From Bradyrhizobium algeriense (GTDB taxonomy: Bacteria; Pseudomonadota; Alphaproteobacteria; Rhizobiales; Xanthobacteraceae): a DNA stretch of 64,000 bases. Shown here piece after piece: positions 50,923 through 59,657 of this stretch (position 1 is its first letter; every line of letters starts with the position of its first letter). Both the position numbers and the translations under genes were made by a program. Where the stretch lies: NCBI RefSeq assembly GCF_003062295.1, contig NZ_PYCN01000017.1, positions 62,001 through 126,000 of the forward strand, written 5' to 3'. The notes beneath the pieces are model-generated. The model ran no database searches. It was not told where the DNA came from and saw only the letters and a list, made by a program, of their open reading frames with translations.

Positions 50923-52503
50923 ATGTCCGCGCCAGAGCAACTGACGAACCTTGCCGACATGGTGCGGGAGCGCGCCAGAACGCGCGGCGACGCGATCGCC
51001 TATGAGTTCGAGGGACGCCAGACAAGTTTCGCCGAATTCGACATCAACACCAACCGTGTTGCGAATGCGCTGATCGCGCTCGGCGTCAAGCCGGGCGAGC
51101 GCATCGCCCATCTCGGCAAGAACAGCGACTTCTATTTCGAGCTCTTGATGGGCGCGATGAAGGCCAAGGCGGTGATGGCGCCGGTCAACTGGCGTCTCGC
51201 CGGCCCGGAGGTCGCCTTCATCGTCGCCGACTGCAAGGCGCCGGTGCTGTTCGTAGGCCCCGAGTTCATCACCCAGGTCCGCAACATCAAGGCGCAATTG
51301 CCAGATGTGCATCACGTGATCACGACCGAAGGCGGCGCGCCGGAATGGCAGGATTTCGCAGCCTGGCGCGATGGCGCCAGCAGCGACGACCCGAAGGTGC
51401 CGATCAGCCCGAAGGACATCGCGATCCAGCTCTACACCTCGGGCACCACCGGCAAGCCGAAGGGCGCGATGCTGTCGCACGCCAATTTCCTCAATCTGGT
51501 GAACGCCGGCAGCGAGGCCGAGAAGCCCGAGTGGAACAAATGGACGAACGACGACGTCTCGCTGGTGGCGATGCCGATCTTCCATATCGGCGGCTCCGGC
51601 TGGGGCGTCATGGGCCTCTATCACGGCGCCAAGGGCGTGATCGCGCGCGAGTTCGATCCGACCAAGGTGCTCGATTTCTTCGAGCAGTCCGGAATTACAA
51701 AACTGTTCATGGTGCCGGCCGCGATGCAGTTCGTGGTGCGGCAACCGCGGGCGCGGCAGGTCGATTTCTCCCGGCTGAAATACATGCTCTACGGCGCCTC
51801 GCCGATTCCTGCCGCCCTGCTGAAGGAGTGCATCGAGGTGTTCAAGTGCGGCTTCGTGCAATTGTACGGTATGACCGAGACGACAGGCACCATTGTAGCC
51901 CTTCCGCCCGAGGATCATGTCGAGGGGCTGGAGCGGATGCGCTCCGCGGGCAAGGCCCTGCCCGGCATCGAGCTTGCTATCCTCGACCCCGACGGCAAGC
52001 GATTGCCGCCGCGCCAGGTCGGCGAAATCGCCACCCGCTCCGGCTCCAACATGGCCGGCTACTGGAACCTGCCCGAGGCAACCGCCAGGACGCTCGGCAG
52101 CGACGGCTGGCTGCGCACCGGTGATGCCGGCTACATGGACGAGGACGGCTATCTCTATATCCACGACCGCATCAAGGACATGATCATCTCCGGCGGTGAG
52201 AACATTTACCCGGCCGAAGTCGAGAGCGCGATCTGCGATCATCCTGATGTCGCGGAAGCCGCCGTGATCGGCATCCCCGACGACAAATGGGGCGAAGCGG
52301 TCAAGGCGATCGTCGTGATGAAGCCGGGCAAGCAGGCGACCGCCACCGACATCATCAATTTTGCCCGCGAGCGCATCGCCGGATTCAAGACACCGAAGTC
52401 GGTGGATTTCATGGAGGCGCTGCCGCGAAATCCGTCGGGGAAGATTTTGCGGCGGAATCTGCGCGAACCGTATTGGGCAGGCAAGGACCGGCAGGTGAAC
52501 TAG
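50923..52503 (+). CDS. Long-chain acyl-CoA synthetase (AMP-binding ligase)
   Basis: A 526-residue ANL-family ligase. QLYTSGTTGKPKGAML is the P-loop, YGMTETTG the A5-like motif, GWLRTGDAGYMDEDGYL and KDMIISGGENIYPAEVE the hinge region, and PRNPSGKILRRNLREP carries the catalytic lysine. It resembles FadD-like bacterial ligases. The ATG at 50923 follows GGGAGC. Two different ligases in one neighbourhood suggest different acid substrates. Confidence 0.92.
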   Translation: MSAPEQLTNLADMVRERARTRGDAIAYEFEGRQTSFAEFDINTNRVANALIALGVKPGERIAHLGKNSDFYFELLMGAMKAKAVMAPVNWRLAGPEVAFIVADCKAPVLFVGPEFITQVRNIKAQLPDVHHVITTEGGAPEWQDFAAWRDGASSDDPKVPISPKDIAIQLYTSGTTGKPKGAMLSHANFLNLVNAGSEAEKPEWNKWTNDDVSLVAMPIFHIGGSGWGVMGLYHGAKGVIAREFDPTKVLDFFEQSGITKLFMVPAAMQFVVRQPRARQVDFSRLKYMLYGASPIPAALLKECIEVFKCGFVQLYGMTETTGTIVALPPEDHVEGLERMRSAGKALPGIELAILDPDGKRLPPRQVGEIATRSGSNMAGYWNLPEATARTLGSDGWLRTGDAGYMDEDGYLYIHDRIKDMIISGGENIYPAEVESAICDHPDVAEAAVIGIPDDKWGEAVKAIVVMKPGKQATATDIINFARERIAGFKTPKSVDFMEALPRNPSGKILRRNLREPYWAGKDRQVN

Positions 52504-52509
52504 CCTCAC

Positions 52510-52621
52510 CGTCATTGCCTGCGACAAACGCGGAGCGTTTGCGCAAGGGAGCGAAGCGACGAAGCTATCCATCTTTCCGTTATGCCGCGATATGGATTGC
52601 TTCGCTTCGCTCGCAATGACG
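52510..52621. repeat. Family D palindrome (long copy)
   Basis: CGTCATTGC and ATGGATTGCTTCGCTTCGCTCGCAATGACG ends, with CAAACGCGGAGCGTTTG in the interior. Convergent genes lie on both sides. Confidence 0.75.
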
Positions 52622-52628
52622 GCGGAGC

Positions 52629-53903
52629 TCAATGCTTCCCTGCTCCCATATACCCAAACAGGAATCCCGCCACTTTCCGCTTCTGGATTTCCTCGCTGCC
52701 CTCGGTGATGCGGTAGCGGCGGTGGTGGCGGTAGATGTGTTCGAACGGCTTGTGGCGTGAATAGCCCATGCCGCCGTGGACCTGCATGGCGCGGTCGGCG
52801 GCTTCGCAGCACAGCCGGTTGGCCCAAAAATTACACATCGACACCCGGTCGGAGAGCGTGTGCTCGACCTGCGCCTGGGTGAGCTGGTCCATCTCCCACG
52901 CGGTCTTGCGGATCAACAGCCTGAGCATCTCGGCCTGCGTCGCAAGCTCGACCAGCGGCCACTGGATCGCCTGGTTCTCAGCCAGCGCCTTGCCGAATGG
53001 TTTTCGCTCGCGCGCGTATTTGACGCTCTCGTTGATGCAGTAGACCGCAGCGCCCAGCGAACTTGCCGCCTGCCGGATGCGGTTCTCGTGCACAAAACAT
53101 TGCGCCAGCGATAGTCCGCGGCCGATTTCGCCGAACAGCGCATCCTCAGGCACGAACACATCGGTGAAGCTGACGCGCGGATGATCCGTCGGCATGTTGA
53201 AGGTCCACATGTATTCCTCGACCTTCACGCCCGGGCTCTTGGCCGGCACCAGCAGGCAGGTAATGCCGCGCGCGTCGCCGTCATTGCCGGACGTGCGGGC
53301 AAACAGCGCGCAATGGGTCGCAACATGCATGCCCGTGGTCCACATCTTCTGGCCGTTGATGATCCAGCCCTTGACGTTGTCACGGGTCGCCTGAACGGCC
53401 CTGGTTTCCATATGCGTCGCGTCGGAGCCGTGCTCGGGCTCGGTGAGACCAAACGTGATGCGATACTTGCCTGTGATCGAGCCGTCGATCATCGCCTTCT
53501 GCGCATCGGTGCCGTAGCGGTCGAGCATGGTTACAATCGGCAAATTGCCGACGATCGAATGTTCGTTCTGCAAATCATTGTGCAGGCCGAGGCCTTTCGA
53601 GGCAAAATGCTCACGGATCACGGCCATCCAGAGGTTGGAGCCATCCTTGCCGCCATAGCGCTTCGGGATCGCGAAGCGCAGATGGCCCGCGGCGTCCGCG
53701 AGGTTCTTGGCCTTGCGCAGCAGCGCTTCCCATTCATGCCGCGGCAGGCCGCCGTTCTCGAAATCGGTGCGCGCCCATTCGCGGCGATGATCGAAGAAGC
53801 GGATGTTGTCGTCGGCCTCCTCCAGCGGCTTGATCTCGCGCGCGATGAAGCGGTCGAGCTCATCGAGATAGGCGACAAGGTCTGCAGGCAGGTTGAAATC
53901 CAA
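52629..53903 (-). CDS. Acyl-CoA dehydrogenase (TTG start)
   Basis: A 424-residue flavoenzyme that introduces the first double bond into an acyl-CoA. ITFGLTEPEHGSDATHMET and the C-terminal MQVHGGMGYSRHKPFEHIYRHHRRYRITEGSEEIQ are family hallmarks. The chosen start is a TTG at 53901-53903 because GGGAGA lies seven bases upstream and the protein then begins at LDFNLPADLV, its usual N-terminus; the next ATG upstream would add 34 unrelated residues. An electron-transfer-flavoprotein partner is not in the window. Divergent from the hydratase at 54127. Confidence 0.88.
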   Translation of the reverse strand: MDFNLPADLVAYLDELDRFIAREIKPLEEADDNIRFFDHRREWARTDFENGGLPRHEWEALLRKAKNLADAAGHLRFAIPKRYGGKDGSNLWMAVIREHFASKGLGLHNDLQNEHSIVGNLPIVTMLDRYGTDAQKAMIDGSITGKYRITFGLTEPEHGSDATHMETRAVQATRDNVKGWIINGQKMWTTGMHVATHCALFARTSGNDGDARGITCLLVPAKSPGVKVEEYMWTFNMPTDHPRVSFTDVFVPEDALFGEIGRGLSLAQCFVHENRIRQAASSLGAAVYCINESVKYARERKPFGKALAENQAIQWPLVELATQAEMLRLLIRKTAWEMDQLTQAQVEHTLSDRVSMCNFWANRLCCEAADRAMQVHGGMGYSRHKPFEHIYRHHRRYRITEGSEEIQKRKVAGFLFGYMGAGKH

Positions 53904-54126
53904 GGCAGTCTCTCCCGGAAATGTCGTTTGTTTTGATTTGCGTTTAGGCGCTATGCAGCGCTCCCGCTCGGATCGATTTAGGTTGGAAGACCCGGTCCAA
54001 GTCAAGCAACGGAATGAGGCTTGGCACGCGCAGGCGCCTTGCGTAATTGGATGGTATCGGACGCCGCGCTGGCGCTATGATCGTGGTCAATATTCTTCTC
54101 CGCAGAAAATCGAAACGGGAGCAAAC

Positions 54127-54906
54127 ATGGATCTGAAATTCTCCAAGGTAACGCGCAAGGGCCCGATCACGATCATCACCCTGTCGCGGCCCGAAGTGTA
54201 CAATGCGTTGCATATCGACGCGCATTTCGAACTCAACAAGGTGTTCGACGATTTCTGCGCGGACCCTGCGCAATGGGTCGCGATCGTCACCGGCGCCGGC
54301 GACAAGGCGTTCTGCGCCGGCAACGATCTGAAGTGGCAGGCGGCGGGGGGAAAGCGCGGCTGGGACAAGGGCGGTTTTGCCGGCCTCACCTCGCGGTTCG
54401 ACTGCGACAAGCCGATCATCGCCGCCGTCAATGGCGTGGCGATGGGCGGCGGTTTTGAAATCGCGCTGGCGTGCGACCTCATCATTGCCTCGGAGAATGC
54501 CACCTTCGCGCTGCCCGAGCCGCGCGTTGGCCTCGCGGCCCTCGCCGGCGGCGTGCACCGCCTGCCGCGGCAGATCGGGTTGAAGCGCGCCATGGGCATG
54601 ATCCTCACCGCGCGCCATGTCTCGGCCAAGGAGGGGCTTGAACTGGGCTTCGTCAACGAAGTGGTGCCCGCCGGGGAAGCGCTGACGGCGGCCGAGCGCT
54701 GGGCGGAGACGATCTGCAAGAACTCGCCGATGTCGATCCGTGCCTCCAAGCAGGCGATCCAGCGCGGGCTTGACGGATCGCTGGAACAGGCGATCGCCGA
54801 GCAGCGCGAGTACCCGGCCGTGAAGGCGATGGCGGCCTCGCAGGACTACATCGAGGGGCCGAAGGCGTTTGCGGAGAAGCGTCCGCCGAAATGGCTGGGG
54901 AAATAA
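54127..54906 (+). CDS. Enoyl-CoA hydratase/isomerase family protein
   Basis: A 259-residue crotonase-fold protein. NGVAMGGGFEIALACDLIIA and FCAGNDLKWQAAGGK form the CoA and oxyanion features; the glutamate in ALPEPRVGLAALAGG sits where one catalytic acid is expected. Ends FAEKRPPKWLGK, close to carnitinyl-CoA dehydratase or 2-cyclohexenylcarbonyl-type enzymes. GGAGCAAAC precedes the ATG at 54127. Likely a step in acyl-CoA breakdown. Confidence 0.88.
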   Translation: MDLKFSKVTRKGPITIITLSRPEVYNALHIDAHFELNKVFDDFCADPAQWVAIVTGAGDKAFCAGNDLKWQAAGGKRGWDKGGFAGLTSRFDCDKPIIAAVNGVAMGGGFEIALACDLIIASENATFALPEPRVGLAALAGGVHRLPRQIGLKRAMGMILTARHVSAKEGLELGFVNEVVPAGEALTAAERWAETICKNSPMSIRASKQAIQRGLDGSLEQAIAEQREYPAVKAMAASQDYIEGPKAFAEKRPPKWLGK

Positions 54907-54915
54907 GGATCCCTT

Positions 54916-54950
54916 GTAGGATGGGTAGAGCGAAGCGAAACCCATCCTAC
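54916..54950. repeat. Family C palindrome (short copy)
   Basis: GTAGGATGGGT ... ACCCATCCTAC with AGAGCGAAGCGAA between. Longer copies at 60042 and 63799. It lies between convergent genes. Confidence 0.8.
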
Positions 54951-55321
54951 GATTTCCCCAGCTCCCTTTTGTACGACGCGTAGTTCGGCTGATCGACGGC
55001 GAGCTTGTCCATCGTCGTCTGCCAGAGATGTTCTGCCAACCCCGGCGTCTGCAGATCGACCTCGCCTTTGGCAATCTTGTCCGATAGCGCGCGATTCAAT
55101 TCGATCAACGTGCCATCCGCGCCGGTCAACTGCTTCAGGCGCTCAGACTCCGCGGCATCGCCCCCCTGCTCCAGCGCCAATTGCCGCGTGACCAGATCCA
55201 GCGCGTTGATGCCGACGCGGAGCTTGAAGGCGTCGTGGCCCTTGATCACGGGAGTGATCTCGTTGCGGAGGAAATCCGCGACCGCCTTGATCAGTTCGGT
55301 GGGTGTCGGTTCGTCCTGCAT
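54947..55321 (-). CDS. DUF6285 protein
   Basis: A 124-residue protein starting MQDEPTPTELIKAVADFLRNE and continuing with LRVGINALDLVTRQLALEQG and DGTLIELNRALSDKIAKGEV. DUF6285 proteins are usual companions of the acyl-CoA dehydrogenase/phosphotransferase type cassette. The gene lies 57 bases downstream of the phosphotransferase gene on the same strand. Function unknown; the association suggests a small partner of the kinase-like protein. Confidence 0.72.
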   Translation of the reverse strand: MQDEPTPTELIKAVADFLRNEITPVIKGHDAFKLRVGINALDLVTRQLALEQGGDAAESERLKQLTGADGTLIELNRALSDKIAKGEVDLQTPGLAEHLWQTTMDKLAVDQPNYASYKRELGKS

Positions 55322-55339
55322 CTTAATCTCTCTTTTTAG

Positions 55340-55384
55340 GCATGATCTTATCCGAAAACCGGTTCCCACTTTTCGGGATCATGC
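55340..55384. repeat. Family E palindrome overlapping the phosphotransferase stop
   Basis: GCATGATC...TCCGAAAACCGG / TTTTCGGGATCATGC arms. The stop codon of the gene at 55379-56368 falls inside the right arm, so the repeat probably arrived at, or created, the 3' end. Confidence 0.75.
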
Positions 55385-56368
55385 CTTCCCTCTCGGAGCA
55401 AGCAATCTCAGCAAATCGATTTCCGTCTCCGACGAACGCCGCCCGATCATGGCGCGCTCCATCGAGTGATCGGGGCCGGAGCGAAAGCGCTGCATCATGC
55501 CGCAGCACATGATGCCCCAGCGCAGCGTGCCCATCACTTCCCAGAACATCACGCGATCGGGGTCGGCCTTGCGGCCGGCTTCCTCATAGCCCGCGAATAA
55601 TTCTTCGCGCGAACCAAAACCGCCGACCGGCTTGTCGATCTCGCCGAAGCGCCAGGAGTTGACGCAGATCCACCCCAAATCTTCCATCGGGTCGCCGAAA
55701 TGCGCCAGCTCCCAATCCAGCACCGCGCGGACGCCGTCGGGGCCGATGATGAGGTTGCCATGGCGGAAGTCGCCATGCACCAGCGTCACCTCTTTCGACG
55801 GCCCGGGATCGCGCTCGCGCAGCCAGCGCAGCGCCAATTCGAACACCGGACGAGGCCGGCCGAAGCTGCGGTATTCCCGCTCGAGGTCGGCAATCTCCTT
55901 TGTCGCGCTCATCTCGCGCAGCTTCGGCAGTTTGGATGACGGCAAGCCGTGAATGCCGGCGATGACCTTGCCGAGCTGTCGCGCCAAAATCGGCCGCGCC
56001 TTGGCGAATTGCTCATCGCGAAGAATCTTGCGCGCGATGGTCTCGCCCTCGATGCGCTGCATGATGAAGCCGGTGCCGAGTTCGTCCTCGGGCTTCAGCA
56101 CACGCATCACGCGCGGCGACGGCAGGCCGGCGTCATGCGCGAGCTGCATCAAGACAGCCTCGGCATCGAGGCCGGCGGCCCGTCCCGGCGACGCGCCATA
56201 GCCCGGCGGCGCCCGGCGCAGGATGGCGCCGGTGGTTCCGCCCGCGTGCACGATGTCGAACGTCCAGGTCTCCTGGCTGGCGCCGCCGGAAAGTTTGGCG
56301 GCCCCAGTCACGCCGGTCGCTCCCGGATACCAGGAGGCGACGCAGCGTCCGAGTTGTTCCTCGATCAT
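55379..56368 (-). CDS. Phosphotransferase-family protein (ACAD10-like kinase)
   Basis: A 329-residue aminoglycoside-phosphotransferase-fold protein. The ATP and catalytic motifs are LSGGASQETWTF, VTLVHGDFRHGNLIIG (catalytic Asp) and VLDWELAHFGDPMEDLGW (metal-binding Asp). In mammals the related ACAD10/11 N-terminal domain phosphorylates 4-hydroxyacyl-CoA before dehydration. This role fits the surrounding acyl-CoA genes, so it may phosphorylate a hydroxyacyl-CoA. The upstream hydratase overlaps its start by ATGA. Confidence 0.84.
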   Translation of the reverse strand: MIEEQLGRCVASWYPGATGVTGAAKLSGGASQETWTFDIVHAGGTTGAILRRAPPGYGASPGRAAGLDAEAVLMQLAHDAGLPSPRVMRVLKPEDELGTGFIMQRIEGETIARKILRDEQFAKARPILARQLGKVIAGIHGLPSSKLPKLREMSATKEIADLEREYRSFGRPRPVFELALRWLRERDPGPSKEVTLVHGDFRHGNLIIGPDGVRAVLDWELAHFGDPMEDLGWICVNSWRFGEIDKPVGGFGSREELFAGYEEAGRKADPDRVMFWEVMGTLRWGIMCCGMMQRFRSGPDHSMERAMIGRRSSETEIDLLRLLAPRGKA

Positions 56369-57150
56369 TTCCCTTTGAACTTGGCGGGACGCTTTTCCAG
56401 GAACGCGGCGACGCCTTCCTTGAAATCCTCTGCTGCGCCCGCGATGCGTTGCGATTCGAATTCGAGGTTAAGCTGATCCTCGAAGGAATTTTCCGGGCTG
56501 TCCCAATAGAGTTTTCGGATCAGCGACAGCGCGATCGTCGGCCCATTGGCGAGTTCATGCGCGAGTTTCATCGCCTCTTCCATCAGCACCGCATCGTCAT
56601 GGACGCGGTTGATGAGGCCCCATTCCAGCGCCTTCTCGGCCGGCAGCCGCTCGCCCATCAAGGACAATTCGACCGAACGCGCCTTGCCGATCATGCGCGG
56701 CAGCAGCCAGGTCGAGCCGCAATCCGGCACCAGGCCGATGCGGCGGAACGCCTGCAGGAAATAGGACGAGCGCGCGCACACGATCATGTCGCCCATCAAT
56801 GCAAAGCTCATCCCGGCGCCGGCGGCGGGACCATTGACCGCCGACACGATCGGGCAATGCAGCCGGCGCAGGCGCCGCAGGAACGGATGGAAGCCGATTT
56901 CCAGCGAGGAGCCGGCGTTGCTCTTGCCGGGCTTGTTGCGGCCCTGCAGATTGGCGCCGGTGCAGAACGCGCGCCCGGCGCCGGTCAGCACGAGGCAGCG
57001 CACCTCCTCCCGCTTCTCCTCGATCGCGTCGAGCGCCTCGCCGAGGCCGCCCAGCATGTCCATCGAGACCGCGTTCATGACCTCCTGATGGTCGAGCTTG
57101 AGAATGGCGACCGGGCCATCGAAATCGAGCGTGACGTGCTTGAACTGCAT
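56365..57150 (-). CDS. Enoyl-CoA hydratase/isomerase family protein
   Basis: A 261-residue crotonase-fold protein starting MQFKHVTLDFDGPVAILKLDHQEV. GRAFCTGANLQGR and NGPAAGAGMSFALMGDMIV are typical; PAEKALEWGLINRV supports the C-terminal domain. Its stop overlaps the phosphotransferase start by four bases, giving a kinase-hydratase operon with DUF6285. The pair could convert hydroxyacyl-CoA through phosphorylated intermediates, an inference from the ACAD10/11 pathway. Confidence 0.88.
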   Translation of the reverse strand: MQFKHVTLDFDGPVAILKLDHQEVMNAVSMDMLGGLGEALDAIEEKREEVRCLVLTGAGRAFCTGANLQGRNKPGKSNAGSSLEIGFHPFLRRLRRLHCPIVSAVNGPAAGAGMSFALMGDMIVCARSSYFLQAFRRIGLVPDCGSTWLLPRMIGKARSVELSLMGERLPAEKALEWGLINRVHDDAVLMEEAMKLAHELANGPTIALSLIRKLYWDSPENSFEDQLNLEFESQRIAGAAEDFKEGVAAFLEKRPAKFKGK

Positions 57151-57299
57151 TGCTTCCTCATGACTTGTGTTTACGCGCTATTTCGCTGCGCGGAAGATCT
57201 GAAGGGGTTCTCGGCCCATATTTGATTTTCCGGGCGCGCTTGTCCATGCTTGCCGCAGAACATCTGCCCGCCACCGGGCGCAAACCTGTTATTGTTTGT

Positions 57300-57345
57300 G
57301 CATGATCTTTTTCGGAAAACCGGTGTCCACTTTTCCGGATCATGC
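57300..57345. repeat. Family E palindrome upstream of an SDR gene
   Basis: GCATGATC...CGGAAAACCGG and CCGGATCATGC arms. It stands 33 bases before the SDR start, so it may sit in its leader. Confidence 0.7.
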
Positions 57346-57378
57346 ACTAACTTGCTCCAAACAAAATGGGAACACCCA

Positions 57379-58158
57379 ATGAGCATCTTTGACCTCACCG
57401 GCCGCACGGCGGTCATCACGGGCGGCAATGGCGGTATCGGCCTTGGCATCGCGCAGGCGCTGAACGCGCAAGGCTGCAACGTCTCGATCTGGGGCCGCAA
57501 CGCCGACAAGAACAAAAGCGCAGCCGCAACCATGTCGGCCGGTCCCGGCAAGGTCGATACGCAAATCTGCGACGTCAGCGATCCCGCCTCCGTCAAGGCG
57601 GCGATGAAGACCACGCTCGAAACGTTCGGCCGGGTCGACGGCTGTTTTGCGAATGCCGGTATCGGCGGCGGCGGACGGCGCGCCTTCATCGACCGCACCG
57701 AGGAGGAATGGCGAAAAATGTTCGCAACCAATCTCGACGGCGTCTTCCATGTGTTCCAGGCTGCCGCCCGCCACATGACCGAACGCGCCGAGGCCGGCGA
57801 CAGATTCGGCCGGCTGGTCGCCACCTCGAGCCTGGCGTCGCTGTTCGGCACCGCGCGCAACGAGCATTACGCCGGCACCAAAGCGGCGCTGAACGCGCTG
57901 TGCCGCGCGCTTGCCGTTGAGCTCGCGCGGCACGGCGTCACCGCGAACGCGATCCTGCCCGGCTGGATCAAGAGCGACATGACCTCCGGCCTCATGGCCA
58001 ACGACAAATTCGTCGCCAACGTGATGCCGCGGATTCCGGTGCGCCGCTTCGGCGAGCCGACGGATTTCGGCGGCATCGCGGTGTACCTTATGAGCAAGGC
58101 GTCGTCGTATCATACGGCGGATTGTTTTGTCATCGATGGCGGGTACACAGCGTTTTGA
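57379..58158 (+). CDS. SDR oxidoreductase
   Basis: A 259-residue classical SDR. TGGNGGIGLGIAQAL binds NAD(P); ANAG and the catalytic Tyr-Lys pair in HYAGTKAAL are intact, with GRLVATSSLASLFG ahead. ILPGWIKSDMT completes the substrate loop. Substrate unknown, but the acyl-CoA neighbourhood suggests a hydroxyacyl-CoA or similar alcohol. The ATG at 57379 begins the family's usual N-terminus. Confidence 0.9.
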   Translation: MSIFDLTGRTAVITGGNGGIGLGIAQALNAQGCNVSIWGRNADKNKSAAATMSAGPGKVDTQICDVSDPASVKAAMKTTLETFGRVDGCFANAGIGGGGRRAFIDRTEEEWRKMFATNLDGVFHVFQAAARHMTERAEAGDRFGRLVATSSLASLFGTARNEHYAGTKAALNALCRALAVELARHGVTANAILPGWIKSDMTSGLMANDKFVANVMPRIPVRRFGEPTDFGGIAVYLMSKASSYHTADCFVIDGGYTAF

Positions 58159-58180
58159 GGGTGGGTGTGGCGCAATCGCC

Positions 58181-58216
58181 GTCGTCCCTGCGAACGCACG
58201 CGTTCGCAGGGACGAC
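58181..58216. repeat. Family B palindrome (short copy)
   Basis: GTCGTCCCTGCGAACGC / GCGTTCGCAGGGACGAC arms nearly touching, so it folds as a tight hairpin. Confidence 0.82.
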
Positions 58217-58290
58217 GGACGAGCTTTCGGAAGAGGTCGCAGTCATGCGTCCGGATTGTGCTTGCGCACAATGCAAATTGGTTCGCAGGC

Positions 58291-58388
58291 CATAGGGTGG
58301 GCAAAGCGAAAGCGTGCCCACCCTCAAGACGTGCGCTCGGCGATAGATGGTGGGCACAGCGCTGACGCGCCTTTGCCCACTCTACGCG
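58291..58388. repeat. Intergenic repeat block (GGGTGGGC-type)
   Basis: GGGTGGGCAAAGCGAAAGCGTGCCCACCC followed by GATGGTGGGCACAGCGCTGACGCGCCTTTGCCCACT, two imperfect hairpins in tandem between convergent genes. No gene in 58159-58401. Confidence 0.65.
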
Positions 58389-58401
58389 ACTTCGCGTCAA
58401 T

Positions 58402-59340
58402 CTATCCCCACGGACCGCGTGTAGCCGAGGGCCGGCCCCACGGGCTGCGGCGCGGATAATTGCCGCGGGCGTTGACGGAAAGCGTGCCGCCGTGCGCGCC
58501 CATCTCCGCCGCGAGCTGCTGCAGCGCGGCGATGCGGTTCTCGGTCGAGGGGTGCGTCGTAAACAGATTGTCCATGCCTTGGCCCGACAGCGGGTTGATG
58601 ATGAACATGTGCGCGGTCGCCGGATTGCGCTCGGCTTCCGGGTTCGGCACCACATGCGCGGCATTGGCGATCTTGGACAGCGCCGACGCGAGCCACATCG
58701 GCTGGCCGCAGATGCGCGCGCCGAGATCGTCGGCGGCGTATTCGCGGGTCCGGCTGATCGCCATCTGCACCAGCATGGCGCCGAGCGGCGCCAGGATCAT
58801 CATGGCGATCGAACCGATGATGCCGGGGCCGTTGTTGTCGCGGTTGCCGCCGAAGAACATGCCGAATTGCGCCAGCATCGAGATGGCGCCGGCAATCGTC
58901 GCAGTTATGGTCATCAGCAGCGTATCGTGATTCCTGATATGCGCGAGCTCGTGCGAGATCACGCCGGCGAGCTCCTCGCGGCTGACCGACTGCACCAGAC
59001 CGGTGGTGACCGCGACCGCCGCGTTTTGCGGATTGCGGCCGGTGGCGAACGCGTTGGGCTGCGGCTCGTCCATCAGAAACACGCGCGGCATCGGCAGGCC
59101 GGCGCGCCCGGCCAGCTCGGCCACCAGATTGAAGAGATCGGGCGCGGTGCGCTGGTCGACCTCATGGGCGCCGTACATCGACAGCACCATGCGGTCCGAA
59201 TTCCAGTAGGCGAATATGTTCATCGCAGCCGCGATCACGAGCGCGATCATGGCGCCGCTGGCGCCGCCGATCAGATAACCGACGCCCATGAAGAGGCCGG
59301 TAAGACCGGCCAGCAGAATGGCAGTCTTGAAATAGCTCAT
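58402..59340 (-). CDS. htpX: Membrane zinc metalloprotease HtpX
   Basis: A 312-residue inner-membrane protease of the M48 family that removes misfolded membrane proteins. The zinc motif is HELAH at residues 130-134, and the third ligand is in TREYAADDLG. Four hydrophobic segments surround the active site (FKTAILLAGLTGLF, IALVIAAAMNIFAY, TITATIAGAISMLA, IGSIAMMILAPLGAML). The C-terminal 20 residues are basic and variable. Usually heat-shock regulated, though no heat-shock promoter was looked for successfully here. Confidence 0.95.
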   Translation of the reverse strand: MSYFKTAILLAGLTGLFMGVGYLIGGASGAMIALVIAAAMNIFAYWNSDRMVLSMYGAHEVDQRTAPDLFNLVAELAGRAGLPMPRVFLMDEPQPNAFATGRNPQNAAVAVTTGLVQSVSREELAGVISHELAHIRNHDTLLMTITATIAGAISMLAQFGMFFGGNRDNNGPGIIGSIAMMILAPLGAMLVQMAISRTREYAADDLGARICGQPMWLASALSKIANAAHVVPNPEAERNPATAHMFIINPLSGQGMDNLFTTHPSTENRIAALQQLAAEMGAHGGTLSVNARGNYPRRSPWGRPSATRGPWG

Positions 59341-59657
59341 TGTCGTCTCCTAGCCGCCCGCGGCCGAACCGCCATGGCGCACACCTTCAAAAATAGGAAT
59401 TCCTCCGGCGGCGCTTCAAGATGCCCGCGGTGCGTCGAGGCGCCGCGCTTGGCGGGCGGAAACCTCCGCTGGATTACCGAAACGTAATCTGACAGCTCCG
59501 GGTACCTTTCGGGCCTCCCTCCGGTTGCCCATCGCCTGCTTGTGCAACGCCAACGGCGCCGTCTACATTGCCCGGCAACGGGCAGCGTGGGTGCTTGTTC
59601 CATCTCGCGAATGCAATCTTGGCTGTTCGTCCGAAAAACTTGGGGAGGAATTTAAGA
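59341..59657. other. Intergenic region with a shared promoter-like module
   Basis: 317 bases without a gene, between divergent htpX and the VOC gene. A 51-base module (59533-59583) is shared with the DNA upstream of the acyl-CoA dehydrogenase gene at 61674. GGGGAGGAA at 59643 is a ribosome binding site for the VOC gene. Confidence 0.5.
59540..59568 (+). promoter_or_regulatory. Promoter-like -35/-10 pair upstream of the VOC gene
   Basis: TTGTGC and CTACAT separated by exactly 17 bases, inside the shared 51-base module. The same pair and spacing occur at 61577-61605. The -10 base composition fits a sigma70 promoter of moderate strength. Confidence 0.45.

Noticed and set aside
50734..52827. 697-codon open frame on the minus strand opposite the acyl-CoA ligase
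   Set aside because: It mirrors a well-supported ligase gene and contains no recognisable domain.
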